In this document: positions 34,238 through 44,400 of the stretch, one piece after another
Position numbering within the stretch: the stretch's first letter is position 1
How the letters are laid out: every line of letters starts with the position of its first letter
Assembly (NCBI RefSeq): GCF_021647475.1
Contig: NZ_JAKIUR010000004.1
Location: 27,362 to 91,361 of the forward strand
Source of the DNA: Lutibacter sp.
Lineage (GTDB): Bacteria > Bacteroidota > Bacteroidia > Flavobacteriales > Flavobacteriaceae
Length of the DNA: 64,000 nt
Direction: 5' to 3'
Notes under the pieces: model-generated
What the model was told of the DNA's origin: nothing
Databases searched by the model: none
Seen by the model: only the letters and a program-made list of their open reading frames with translations
Position numbers and translations under genes: made by a program

Positions 34238-36844
34238 ATGGTTACGCTATTTTGCTGTTTCCAAACCTATTTGTATTCGCAAAAAACAAAGATTAGTTTT
34301 TCTAAAGATTCATTAAAAATTAGCACAAAAGATTCTCTTATTATAAAAACAAAAGACACCATTAAAGTAAAAGATACCATTGCAAAACCTAAAGAGCTTT
34401 TAGAAGGAATTATAGAACACAGTGCAGATAGTTTAATTAGGCAAGATATTAAAAATAATAAAATTATAATGTATAAAAATGCACACGTACATTATAAAGA
34501 TATTGATTTAACTGCTGGTTATATTGAAATAAATAACAACAACAATGTTGTTACGGCAAAAGGCATTAAAGATTCTGTTGGAGTTTATCAAGAAAAACCT
34601 GTTTTTAAACAAGGCGGACAAGAAACTCAACAAGATTCAATAGCCTTTAATTTTGAAACTGAAAAAGCTAAAATTTGGGGTTTACGCACTGAACAACAAG
34701 GAGTTATAATAAGAGGTGAAACTACAAAAAAGGAAAATGATTCAACTATTTTTGTTAGAAACATAAAATTTACAACTTCTGAAAAAGAAAAACCAGATTA
34801 CTATATAAAAACTAATAAAGCCAAAATTGTACCCAATAAAAAATTGGTAATTGGACTTAGTAATTTAGTGATTTCAGATGTGCCAACACCACTCTTTATC
34901 CCATTTGCCTACATTCCATTAACCAAAGGAACTATGTCTGGGTTTTTAATGCCAACTTGGGGGGAAAACAATCGACAAGGTTATTTTTTACAAAATGGCG
35001 GGTATTATTTAGCTATTAATGATTATGCAGACCTAGCACTGCTAGGCGATGTTTACACCAACGGAAGTTGGGGAATAAGAGCCCAATCAAATTATGCTGT
35101 TCGCTATAAATTCAGTGGTAATTTCAGTTTCAGGTACGAAAATTTAATAAATAGTTTACGGGGTTTTAGCGATTACTCCAAAACAACTAATTATAATATT
35201 AGATGGAGTCATAGTCAAGATACCAAAGCAAGTCCAAATTCTAGGTTTTCGGCATCGGTAAATTTAGGAAGTAGTAAATATTATAGAGAATCTTTAAATG
35301 AATATAATTCAAATGCATTTTTAAACAACACCCTTAGTTCTTCTATTTCATTTTACAAAAAATTTGTTGGTACACCTTTTAACTTATCCCTTTCTGTTAC
35401 ACATTCTCAAAATACTAATACAGAAAAAATTATAATGTCATTGCCATCTCTACAAATAAATATGGATCGAATTTACCCTTTTGTATCTAAAACAGGTGCA
35501 AAAAAAAATGCATTACAAAAACTTGGAGTAACCTATTCGTTAAAAGGAGATAATAAAATTAATACTTCCGATAAATTCTTCTTAAAAAAAGAGATGTTTA
35601 ATACTGCAAAATCTGGAATTCAACAAAATGCCACTTTTAGCACAAATATGAAAGTATTAAAATACTTTACCCTATCACCTAATGCAAACTATAAAGAAGT
35701 TTGGAATTTTAATAAAATAAGCAAAACCTATAATGCCACTGAAAATACCGTAGTTACCGATACCATTAACGGATTTAATGCTTTTAGAGAATACTCGGCT
35801 GGTGTTTCCTTAACTACTACCGTTTATGGAATGCTGAAATTTAAAAAAGGAAGATTACAAGCCATCCGCCATGTAATGCGACCAAGTATTTCCTATGGTT
35901 ATAAACCAGATTTTAGTAAATATTATGAAGAAGTTCAGCAAAGTGCTGATCCTAATGATTTGCTAGAATATTCTCCATTCGCAAACGGAATTTATGGAAG
36001 CCCAAGTAGAAGCTTATCTAATAGCTTAAATTTTTCGCTTAACAATACTTTAGAAGCTAAAGTGATGCCTAAAGACTCCACAGATACCAAGCCAAAAAAA
36101 ATAACATTAATTAACAATTTAAACTTTTCAACCAGTTATAATATGGCTGCAGATTCCTTAAAATGGAGTCCAGTCAGAATGACTGCAGGTACAGATTTTT
36201 TCAATAAAAAACTGCGTTTAAATTTAAATGCAACACTTGATCCATATGCGATTAATGCTTCCGGAACAAGGATAAACACCTTTAATATTAATAATGGAGG
36301 AAGTTTATTTAGACTTACCAATGCTGGTTTAACAATGAATTATTCTTTATCCAGTAAAAAATCTAAAGGGAAAGAAAATAGTAAACAACAAAATGCTAAT
36401 GCTAATAATTCCGATGGAATTTTTGGGGAAAATTTAAATGTAAGTAATAGTTTAAATAATAACGAAGACTCTGAGCCTAAAATAAAATCTGCTAAATTAT
36501 ACAATGCTACTTTTCCTTGGACGCTGAAACTAGCCTATTCGTTAAATTATGTAAACTCAAGGCGACAAAATGAAATTTCATCAAACTCCTTAATGTTTTC
36601 TGGTGATGTTGAATTAACTCCGAAATGGAAAGTAGGATTTTCATCAGGTTATGATATTAAAAATCAAGGTTTTACATATACGCAATTACGCTTTTCTCGT
36701 GATTTAGATAGCTGGAAACTGAACTTTAATTGGGTGCCTTTTGGAACAAGACAAACGTATTATTTCTTTATAGGAGTAAAATCATCTATGCTTAGTGATT
36801 TAAAATACGATAAAAGACAAGTGCCAGACCGAAGACTTTTTTAA
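34238..36844 (+). CDS. lptD: LptD-like outer-membrane LPS assembly protein
   Basis: 868 residues. LptD inserts lipopolysaccharide into the outer leaflet. An OstA/LptA-like jellyroll (about 60-200, with GIIEHSADSLIRQDIKNNKIIMYKNA core IEHSADS and TAGYIEINNNNNVV) precedes a large C-terminal barrel rich in alternating hydrophobics and aromatic ends (FRYENLINSLRGFSDY). The ATG at 34238 leaves only a short signal sequence (MVTLFCCFQTYLYSQ). The frame is open for another 20 codons upstream with basic residues, but without ATG, GTG or TTG, so a non-standard start (ATT) cannot be excluded. RidA follows after 33 bases. Confidence 0.85.
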   Translation: MVTLFCCFQTYLYSQKTKISFSKDSLKISTKDSLIIKTKDTIKVKDTIAKPKELLEGIIEHSADSLIRQDIKNNKIIMYKNAHVHYKDIDLTAGYIEINNNNNVVTAKGIKDSVGVYQEKPVFKQGGQETQQDSIAFNFETEKAKIWGLRTEQQGVIIRGETTKKENDSTIFVRNIKFTTSEKEKPDYYIKTNKAKIVPNKKLVIGLSNLVISDVPTPLFIPFAYIPLTKGTMSGFLMPTWGENNRQGYFLQNGGYYLAINDYADLALLGDVYTNGSWGIRAQSNYAVRYKFSGNFSFRYENLINSLRGFSDYSKTTNYNIRWSHSQDTKASPNSRFSASVNLGSSKYYRESLNEYNSNAFLNNTLSSSISFYKKFVGTPFNLSLSVTHSQNTNTEKIIMSLPSLQINMDRIYPFVSKTGAKKNALQKLGVTYSLKGDNKINTSDKFFLKKEMFNTAKSGIQQNATFSTNMKVLKYFTLSPNANYKEVWNFNKISKTYNATENTVVTDTINGFNAFREYSAGVSLTTTVYGMLKFKKGRLQAIRHVMRPSISYGYKPDFSKYYEEVQQSADPNDLLEYSPFANGIYGSPSRSLSNSLNFSLNNTLEAKVMPKDSTDTKPKKITLINNLNFSTSYNMAADSLKWSPVRMTAGTDFFNKKLRLNLNATLDPYAINASGTRINTFNINNGGSLFRLTNAGLTMNYSLSSKKSKGKENSKQQNANANNSDGIFGENLNVSNSLNNNEDSEPKIKSAKLYNATFPWTLKLAYSLNYVNSRRQNEISSNSLMFSGDVELTPKWKVGFSSGYDIKNQGFTYTQLRFSRDLDSWKLNFNWVPFGTRQTYYFFIGVKSSMLSDLKYDKRQVPDRRLF

Positions 36845-36877
36845 CTTCTAATTTTTAATTTAAAACAATTTTATATT

Positions 36878-37258
36878 ATGAAAAAAATTATAGCTACCAA
36901 ACAAGCTCCAGCTCCAATTGGACCATATAACCAAGCGGTTTTAGCAAATAACACGTTGTATATTTCAGGTCAAATTGCTTTAAATCCTAAAACCAACTCA
37001 TTAGTGTTAAGTTCTATTGAAGAAGAAACTAAACAAGTAATGGAAAATTTAAAAGCTATTTTAAATGTAGAAAATTTAACTTTTGAAAACGTAATAAAAT
37101 CTTCTATCTTTATTTCAGATATGAATAATTTTGGCATTATAAATCAGGTTTATGGAAGTTATTTTAATGCTGAAACTGCACCTGCAAGAGAAACCGTTGA
37201 AGTTGCACAATTACCTAAATCGGTAAATGTTGAAATTTCAATGATTGCCGTAAAATAA
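36878..37258 (+). CDS. ridA: RidA family protein (enamine/imine deaminase)
   Basis: 126 residues, the standard size of RidA, a cytoplasmic trimer that hydrolyses reactive 2-aminoacrylate and similar imines made by PLP enzymes. The opening KQAPAPIGPYNQAVLANNTLYISGQIA is classic: the Tyr, Gly and SGQI loop are intact. The catalytic Arg lies in ETAPARETVEVAQLPKSVNVEISMIAV near the end (core APARETVEV). Co-directional with lptD but convergent with mgsA, 2 bases apart at the stops. Confidence 0.95.
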   Translation: MKKIIATKQAPAPIGPYNQAVLANNTLYISGQIALNPKTNSLVLSSIEEETKQVMENLKAILNVENLTFENVIKSSIFISDMNNFGIINQVYGSYFNAETAPARETVEVAQLPKSVNVEISMIAVK

Positions 37259-37260
37259 AT

Positions 37261-37623
37261 TTATACTGATTTTATTAATAATTCTGCTGTTGCAGGATTA
37301 GTTGCTAACGGAACATTATGCACATCACACAAACGCATTAACATAGCAATATCTGGTTCATGTGGATGTCTATCTAATGGATCTCTAAAAAAGAATACCA
37401 TATTAGTAAGCCCTTCGGCAACTCTTGCTGCAATTTGAGCATCACCACCATAAGGTCCTGATAAATATTTTGTAACTACAAAACCTGCTTTTTCGGCATT
37501 TTTACCTGTAGTTCCTGTTGCTACTAAATGAATATCTTTAGCTAATAAAACAGCCTTAAAATCCATTAAAAATTGAATCATTTCTGCTTTTTTGCCGTCA
37601 TGTGCTATTATTGCTATTTCCAT
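37261..37623 (-). CDS. mgsA: Methylglyoxal synthase
   Basis: 120 residues. MgsA converts dihydroxyacetone phosphate to methylglyoxal and phosphate, bypassing lower glycolysis. IAIIAHDGKKAEMIQF (about 3-18) and the phosphate site VATGTTGK (about 35-42) are present. The catalytic Asp lies in SGPYGGDAQIAARVAEG (about 53-69), and FFRDPLDRHPHEPDI (about 77-91) is diagnostic. It sits directly downstream of a gapA-containing operon, only a repeat element apart, a suggestive metabolic grouping with pfkA. Confidence 0.96.
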   Translation of the reverse strand: MEIAIIAHDGKKAEMIQFLMDFKAVLLAKDIHLVATGTTGKNAEKAGFVVTKYLSGPYGGDAQIAARVAEGLTNMVFFFRDPLDRHPHEPDIAMLMRLCDVHNVPLATNPATAELLIKSV

Positions 37624-37647
37624 AATTTAAAGATAAAAAATTAATTA

Positions 37648-37848
37648 ACTTGTTGTGCATTTTACACTTTAAAATTACTATTACGTAAGTTTGAGCTTGT
37701 CTGATGGCAAGGCAGGTAATTTTTGATAAAAAATGGTATCGAAAACATCTGTTTTTAAATAAAAAACCTATTCTCGATACTAATTTTAAGCCTAAAAAGG
37801 CTAAAATTCGCTCAAATTGACAAAATTTTATCAAAATGTACAACGGGG
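37648..37848. repeat. MITE-like palindromic element, family A, copy 4, with a nested short repeat
   Basis: 201-bp element with ACTTGTTGTGCATTTTA at the left and AAAATGTACAACGGGG at the right. It matches copy 1 apart from a 20-base insert at about 37696-37715 (CTTGTCTGATGGCAAGGCAG), similar to the CCTGCC hairpin in the family B copy. TTAATTA flanks it on both sides (37641-37647 and 37849-37855); the right copy contains the gapA stop codon. Confidence 0.8.
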
Positions 37849-37852
37849 TTAA

Positions 37853-38845
37853 TTATAAAGCCTCTGAATATTCAATTAAATCTACAATTTTAGTGGCGTA
37901 ACCAAATTCATTATCATACCAGCTAATTAATTTATAAAAATTAGGATTTAATTCTAAACCCGCTTTAGCATCAAAAACCGAAGTTCTGGGTTCAGAAACA
38001 AAATCTTGTGATACTACTTCATCTTCAGTATATCCCATAATTCCTTTGTATTCATTTTCAGAAGCCTCTTTAATCGTTTTTGCAATTTCAGCATAACTTG
38101 TCGCTTTTTTTAACCGAACCGTTAAATCTACTAAAGAAACATCTACCGTTGGCACCCTAACTGCCATTGCTAATAATTTTCCTTTTAGTTCAGGCATTAT
38201 TGTAGTAACTGCTGAAGCTGCATTAGTAGTTGTAGGAATTATATTATTTATGGCAGACCTACCTCGCCTCCATTTTTTATTTGGACCATCTACTGTACTT
38301 TGACTAGTGGTTGCAGCATGAACAGTAGTAACTAAACCTTCTACAATACCAAATTTTTCATTTAAGATTTTTGCAATAGGAGCTAAACAATTAGTAGTAC
38401 AAGAAGCATTTGAGAAAACAAGTTCGTCTTTAGATAAATCGGTATGATTTACTCCCATCACAAACATTGGTGCATTTTTAGAAGGACCAGAAATCACTAC
38501 CTTTTTAGCACCACTTTTAATATGCAGTTTTGCTTTTTCTTTATCTGTAAATAAACCTGTAGATTCAATTACATAATCAACATCTACTTGTTTCCAATTA
38601 ATATTTTCTGGTTTTTTTTCAGAGGTAATTCTTATAAATTTACCATTTACTACTAAAAAATTATCTTTAACTTCAATAGTTCCTTTAAATCTGCCGTGAA
38701 CAGAATCGTATTTTAATAAATAAGCTAGGTGATTAATATCTAATAAATCGTTTATAGCAACAACTTCAATATTTTTTCTAAAAAAAGCAGATCTGAAAGC
38801 AATTCTACCAATTCTTCCAAAACCATTAATTCCTATTTTAATCAT
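37853..38845 (-). CDS. gapA: Glyceraldehyde-3-phosphate dehydrogenase
   Basis: 330 residues. Oxidises GAP to 1,3-bisphosphoglycerate with NAD+. The Rossmann start KIGINGFGRIGRIAFR is at residues 3-18, the active-site Cys lies in FSNASCTTNCLAPIAK (about 148-163), and the partner His is in TVHAATTSQ. KKWRRGRSAINNIIPTTT and VRVPTVDVSLVDLTV follow. The C-terminus SWYDNEFGYATKIVDLI is the family end. It is the third gene of pfkA-hypothetical-gapA on the minus strand. The stop codon overlaps the apparent target duplication of the repeat. Confidence 0.96.
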   Translation of the reverse strand: MIKIGINGFGRIGRIAFRSAFFRKNIEVVAINDLLDINHLAYLLKYDSVHGRFKGTIEVKDNFLVVNGKFIRITSEKKPENINWKQVDVDYVIESTGLFTDKEKAKLHIKSGAKKVVISGPSKNAPMFVMGVNHTDLSKDELVFSNASCTTNCLAPIAKILNEKFGIVEGLVTTVHAATTSQSTVDGPNKKWRRGRSAINNIIPTTTNAASAVTTIMPELKGKLLAMAVRVPTVDVSLVDLTVRLKKATSYAEIAKTIKEASENEYKGIMGYTEDEVVSQDFVSEPRTSVFDAKAGLELNPNFYKLISWYDNEFGYATKIVDLIEYSEAL

Positions 38846-38852
38846 TGATTTT

Positions 38853-39392
38853 TTATTGATATTCTTTTTGAAGTTTTTCTTGACCTAAATGCAGTAGAAA
38901 TTTACTACTGTATTTTTTATCCTTTTGTTTAGAATCTAATAATAATTTATTGTTGCGATAATATAAGGTTCTTTGGTAAGTTCTAGCTTTTTTAGTTTTA
39001 GAAGGTAATAGTTCATTAATTCTAATAAATACTAAATGATTATTTTGGTAATAAAAGGACTTTAGTTTAATAAAATTATGTTCTAAAAAATCTATATATT
39101 TTACTTTAATAATCTCATTATTTCTATAAATAACTCTCTTTTTAGCTATATTTCTTTTAAATCCTTTAGAAACATTTATGGATTTTATTTCTTTATCTGT
39201 AAAAAAATCAGTGTCCTTTGAAGATTTATTTATATGAGAAACGTAAGTATTAATAAAATTTATATAATCAGTTTTTTCGGCTGTAAAATTAATTTCTTCA
39301 ACAGTATCTTGAGCTTCATCTTGAGCATAAGTTATGCTTTGGCTAAACCAATTTATGAAAATAAATATAATTAAATAATACTTTTTTTTCAT
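38853..39392 (-). CDS. Hypothetical exported protein between pfkA and gapA
   Basis: 179 residues with a signal peptide (KYYLIIFIFINWFSQSITYAQ, about 3-23) and an acidic start DEAQDTVEEI. The rest is rich in Lys, Tyr and Asn with beta-strand character (KSFYYQNNHLVFIRINE and RTLYYRNNKLLLDSK). No family recognised. It fits tightly between two glycolytic genes: 1 base after the pfkA stop and 7 before the gapA start, so it is co-transcribed, which is odd for a periplasmic protein. Confidence 0.72.
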   Translation of the reverse strand: MKKKYYLIIFIFINWFSQSITYAQDEAQDTVEEINFTAEKTDYINFINTYVSHINKSSKDTDFFTDKEIKSINVSKGFKRNIAKKRVIYRNNEIIKVKYIDFLEHNFIKLKSFYYQNNHLVFIRINELLPSKTKKARTYQRTLYYRNNKLLLDSKQKDKKYSSKFLLHLGQEKLQKEYQ

Positions 39393-39393
39393 T

Positions 39394-40380
39394 TTAAATG
39401 GACATTATATCACTTACTCGTAATAACTCTTTATTAATATGATGTTCTCCTTTTACAGCTTTATTTAATTCGGTAGTTTCAATTTTATTATTCATTAAAC
39501 CCACCATTAAATTAGATTTTCCATCTAATAATAGTTCTACAGATTTTACACCTAACCTACTTGCTAAAACTCTATCAAAACAACTTGGACTACCACCACG
39601 TTGCATATGTCCTAAAACAGAAACTCGTACTTCATATTCAGGTAAATTTTCTTCTACATAATTTGCAAGTTCAAATACATTTTTACCAATTTTATCGCCT
39701 TCAGCAACTACTACAATACTTGATGACTTTCCAGAACGTTTACTTCGTTTTAACGATTCTAACAGGCGATCTAAGCCTAAATTTTCTTCAGGAATTAAAA
39801 TTTCTTCTGCTCCAGAACCAACACCTGAATTTAATGCGATAAACCCGGCATCTCTACCCATTACCTCCACAAAAAACAATCGATTATGAGAACTTGCAGT
39901 ATCTCTAATTTTATCAATTGCTTCTACCACTGTATTTAAAGCGGTATCAAAACCTATAGTTGAATTTGTACCAAAAATATCATTGTCAATAGTACATGGA
40001 ATACCAATGCATGGAAATTGATATTCTTTATTGAAAATCATTCCTCCAGTAAAAGTTCCATCTCCACCAATTAAAACCATGGCATCAATTTGTTTATTTT
40101 GCAATTGCTGATATGCTTTTTCTCTGCCTTTTTTAGTTTTAAAATCTTCCGATCTAGCAGTTTTTAAAATAGTACCTCCTCTATTTATAGTATTGTTGAC
40201 ATTACGTGCAGTTAATGCAGTAAAATCACCTTCTATTAATCCTTGAAATCCACGATAAACACCAACACATTCTACATTATAATAGGAACAAGCTCTAACC
40301 ACAGCCCTAATGGCTGCGTTCATTCCTGGTGCATCACCACCAGAAGTCATTACTCCTATTTTTTTAATTTTATTTCTCAT
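39394..40380 (-). CDS. pfkA: 6-phosphofructokinase (ATP-dependent)
   Basis: 328 residues, group A PfkA. Phosphorylates fructose-6-phosphate. GVMTSGGDAPGMNAAIRAVVR (core TSGGDAPGMNAAIR, about 10-24) binds ATP, VLIGGDGTFTGG (about 103) contains the GGDGS/T motif, CTIDNDIFGTNSTIGFDTA (about 128) supplies the catalytic Asp, and VEVMGRDAGFIALNSG binds the sugar phosphate. VLGHMQRGGSPSCFDRVLAS is present near 265. It heads the pfkA-hypothetical-gapA operon. Confidence 0.96.
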   Translation of the reverse strand: MRNKIKKIGVMTSGGDAPGMNAAIRAVVRACSYYNVECVGVYRGFQGLIEGDFTALTARNVNNTINRGGTILKTARSEDFKTKKGREKAYQQLQNKQIDAMVLIGGDGTFTGGMIFNKEYQFPCIGIPCTIDNDIFGTNSTIGFDTALNTVVEAIDKIRDTASSHNRLFFVEVMGRDAGFIALNSGVGSGAEEILIPEENLGLDRLLESLKRSKRSGKSSSIVVVAEGDKIGKNVFELANYVEENLPEYEVRVSVLGHMQRGGSPSCFDRVLASRLGVKSVELLLDGKSNLMVGLMNNKIETTELNKAVKGEHHINKELLRVSDIMSI

Positions 40381-40499
40381 AAAGGAAATGCAAAATTATA
40401 ACTTAATTTTTAATTTAAGATAAATTCAGGATTAATTTTTGATTCTCTTTAATTTTTTAGGGACTATAAATCAAAAACAAACAGCTTAAAATCAATTAT

Positions 40500-41402
40500 T
40501 TACCATAAGTTTTTTGGATAAACTTTTGATTCTTTAAGTTTATTAATTTCTGAAGTTACATAGGCTTTATCTTGCTTATAAGTTACCCCAAACCAACGAG
40601 CATTTGAAGTAAGCACTTCCATAGTAGCTAGTTTATTTACTATAACATGATTTACTACCAGTGGAATAAAAAATTCTGTTTTTGGATTTTTATAATTGGT
40701 AGCCAAAAACTCTTCAAAAAGTGAGGCTGAAATATCAAAATACGTAGGTGTAAAACCGAAGAAGTTCATAGAAACAATGGTGTTTTCATCAATTTCAATT
40801 AATTCTTCATTTTCATTTTTATATTTTAACACGCCATCTATTTTTTCAATATGTGTTCTTTCGGTTATGCCAGTTAAAAAATTATGATTATCAACTTTAC
40901 ATTCGCCACGAGAAACAAATCCATAATCTGAAACCGTGTTTTTTAACACGTAACCCATCATAGAAAAGTTATTGGAAGTTTTATCGGTTTTTATTAATTT
41001 ATTTGCCATTACTTCAAAAGCTTCTTTTCCATAGAAATCATCAGCATTTATAACTGCAAAATTTTCAGAAACCACATTTTTTGCCATCAATAGTGCATGA
41101 GCTGTTCCCCAAGGTTTTTGTCTTTGGTTGTCTTTATATTTTTCAGGAATATCTTCAATTTCTTGAAAAACATAGACTACTTTAATTTTACCTTCTAATT
41201 TTGGATTAAAAAAAGCTTTAAATTCATCTTCTATACTTTTTCTAATGATAAAAACAATTTTACCAAAACCTGCTTGTATGGCATCAAAAATAGAAAAATC
41301 TAAAATAGTATCTCCTTGTTCTGTAAATGTATCTAATTGTTTTAATCCTCCATAGCGACTGCCAATTCCTGCAGCCAACACTACCAATGTTGGTTTATTC
41401 AT
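40500..41402 (-). CDS. Nucleotidyltransferase family protein (sugar-nucleotide type)
   Basis: 300 residues. The start PTLVVLAAGIGSRYGGLKQLDTF contains the GxGxR nucleotide-binding signature of glucose-1-phosphate NTP transferases, and AVINADDFYGKEAF (about 110) supplies the metal-binding Asp. TAHALLMAKN matches the UDP-GlcNAc/UTP-Glc enzymes. The exact sugar cannot be assigned. The start codon overlaps the tamB stop by 8 bases, showing translational coupling to the envelope gene upstream. Confidence 0.88.
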   Translation of the reverse strand: MNKPTLVVLAAGIGSRYGGLKQLDTFTEQGDTILDFSIFDAIQAGFGKIVFIIRKSIEDEFKAFFNPKLEGKIKVVYVFQEIEDIPEKYKDNQRQKPWGTAHALLMAKNVVSENFAVINADDFYGKEAFEVMANKLIKTDKTSNNFSMMGYVLKNTVSDYGFVSRGECKVDNHNFLTGITERTHIEKIDGVLKYKNENEELIEIDENTIVSMNFFGFTPTYFDISASLFEEFLATNYKNPKTEFFIPLVVNHVIVNKLATMEVLTSNARWFGVTYKQDKAYVTSEINKLKESKVYPKNLW

Positions 41403-44400
41403 TTTTGTTGATTTTGTTTTTAAAGTTTATCAATTTTTGTTTGATTATAAAAGTATCTAATCTTTTTTTAATACTTGTTGTATCTTTTATTTTTTTCTTT
41501 CTAAGTCCAAGTTTTTCCAATAATTCTTTTCCATTATTAAAGTCTATTTGATAATTTAACCCTACGCCTTGTGTATAACCTTCTTCTTCATCTGTATATT
41601 GAATTTCATTCTGACGATTAAAAATAGAAGATCGTAAGGTTCCTTCTTGATTTAGTAAAAATTCAATATTAACTTCACCTATTACGCTAGACTGTTTTTT
41701 AGAACCAATGGGAACTCCAACTTTTCCGTTAATTAAAATTCTATCATTTACTTGATAATCTAAAGCTAAGGCTAATTGATCATCAATATTTAGGTTGTCA
41801 ACTTTATTTTTTTCTCCTACAGTATAAACAGGTTTTAGTTTAAACTTGCTATCTGCTTTATTAAAAATATTATCAAAAGCATTTGATAACATGTCAAAAC
41901 CTGTTCCGTAAACAAAACCACTGGTATTTGCTCCAAAATTATTTTCATTATAAAAAGCTCCTGAGGCTAACAAAGAGACAAAATTCCTTATTTTAATATT
42001 TTTATCACTATTATTAAGTTTAAAAGCAAGTTCTGAGGCAACTGTTGAGCTAGAGTTTGGTATTTCAATATCAAAACTGCGTTTTGAATTAAACAATTCA
42101 CCCGAAAAACGAGTTGTTAAATCTATTGGAATTTTACGATTTGTGGTAATGTTTTCTAATAAGGATTTTGGATTTGCGTAAACTTTATAAACTGCTTCTA
42201 TATTAATTTCGGCGGTGTATGGATTGCCACTCCAAGAAATGCTTCCTCCTTTTTTAACCGTAAATGGTTTGTTTATAAAACCACCGTACTTAAAATTATA
42301 AATTCCGTTATCCACAATAAAATCGCCATACATATCAAATTTATCTTTAGTATCTAGGTTTATTTGCAAATTACCGGTACCACTTCCTTTTAAAAAACTT
42401 CTAGTTGCTTTATCTAACACCATTTCTACAACGGCATCTTTGGTTACTTCTAAATTAAAATTAATAGAAAGACCTTTTAGTTTTTCAGATATAAATTCTT
42501 TTCTTTTTTTAGAATCATCTACTTTTTTATTGGTGTTAACAAAACGTATTAACTGTGTACTTTCAACGGTTTTTACATCGCTAATAGGAATTACAAAATA
42601 AGTTCCTTTATTGGTTTTACCTTCTACATCAATCACCAATTTATCTGTTAACCCGTGTATTCTAGCATTTCCTCCTAAATAACCTGTACCATAATAGAGT
42701 GAATTTTCTTTTTCTTTGGTATTTAATACTAATAAATTTTTAGTGTTTATGTTTAAATTCAACTTCCAATTATCAAAATTATGATGCGATAAAGTTCCTG
42801 TTAATTTTCCTTTAGTTTGATATGTTTTATCTTTTAAGGTAACATCTTCAAAATTAAAAGTTTGATTTTTTAAACTAATAATACTTGTTCCGTCAAAATT
42901 GTAATCCACATTTAAATAAGGAAAATACATTCCTGCTTGATCTAAATACAATTCACCACTCATAGTTGGATTTTCTAATAATCCTGAAAATTTTGTGCTT
43001 CCATAAACAAAACCTCTAAAGTTAGTAAAAACATCTTCACCCAAAGGGCTAAAGGCATCTAGTTTAAACTTTTCGAAATCAATATTCATAGCAATGGTTG
43101 GCTTTTTAGGCGTAAAATCTACATTACCAACTGCCAATAGTGTTTTTTCATTATTCCGTTCTAAAGAAACATTAACATCATATTTTGTAAGTGAATTTTC
43201 ACCATTAACTTTTACCTTTAAATTTCCTTGTTTAGATTTATTGATATAAAAATTACTAATTTCAAAATTAGCGGTAGGTCTAATTTGCTTTTTTATTTGC
43301 GAATAATTTATAGTTCCGTTTATAGTTCCTTGTAAATTTAAACTATCAATTTTAGGCGTTACATTGGCTAATTGAACATTTTTAAAATTAAATTGGATAT
43401 TTTTTGAAATGCTATCTGAAATTTTTCCAAAAAAAGATATTTTTTGATTTTTAGAAGATATTGATATTGGTTTTATAAGCGTTTCTTTGGTTTTATTATC
43501 AAACACAATTTTATTTTCAATATTATTGGTAGCGTTAATAAACCATTTTTTGTTTTTATACGTAAAATCCGATTTTTTTATTCCAAAAACGGATTGTCTA
43601 TTGGAATTAAAAGTATGGTAAAAGGATAAATTATATTTTTCGTTATTTTTTATTCCTTCTTTAAACTCTGTTCTAAAAAACAAGGTATCGTTTAAAGTAA
43701 CATTCACTAATTTAAATTGTTTTATACTATAGTATTTAGAATCAATATTATCTATTAAAACTTGTGTGTTAAAAATCGGATTTTTATTATCAATTTGAAC
43801 ATTTAAGTTTTCAATATCATTTTTAAATGCAATTACTTTTGGAGATTTAATAGTTAACCGAAATAAATTTTTATCAGCTATTATTTTTCCTCTAATGGTA
43901 GTATTTGCAGAAAGTTGAACTTCAGGATAAAATATTTCTACAATTTTATTATATATTTTAAAATTGAAATTAATTTTTTGGTTTGGAGAAACCTCAAAAG
44001 GTTTGTAATTTGTGTAAATGCTTCCAATGGAATTTCTTACTAATTTAGGCAATTCATTAAATTTAAATTTTCCTTTAATTTTTCCGTTTATAATTTCTGA
44101 AGAATTTACTTTAATGGTTCTAATGCTATCTTGAAAAGATGAGGTTATATTAAAATCTTTAAAAAAGTAATCATCTTTTGCATTTGTATATAAAAAGTTT
44201 TTAAAATTTATTTTTCCTGCCAAATCATCAATTGAATTGCCTTTTACATTTATATTTATAGCACCTGTAATATTAGCTATACTATCTCTTTTATAAATAT
44301 TTATAGCATTTAAATTGCAATAATCTATAATGGATTTAAAGTTAAACTGGTAAATATCAGAAGATAAATCGGCCAATCCTTTAAAATTTAATTTAATATT

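Noticed and set aside
37598..37843. 81-codon frame on the minus strand
   Set aside because: It lies almost entirely within the family A repeat and has no protein-like features.
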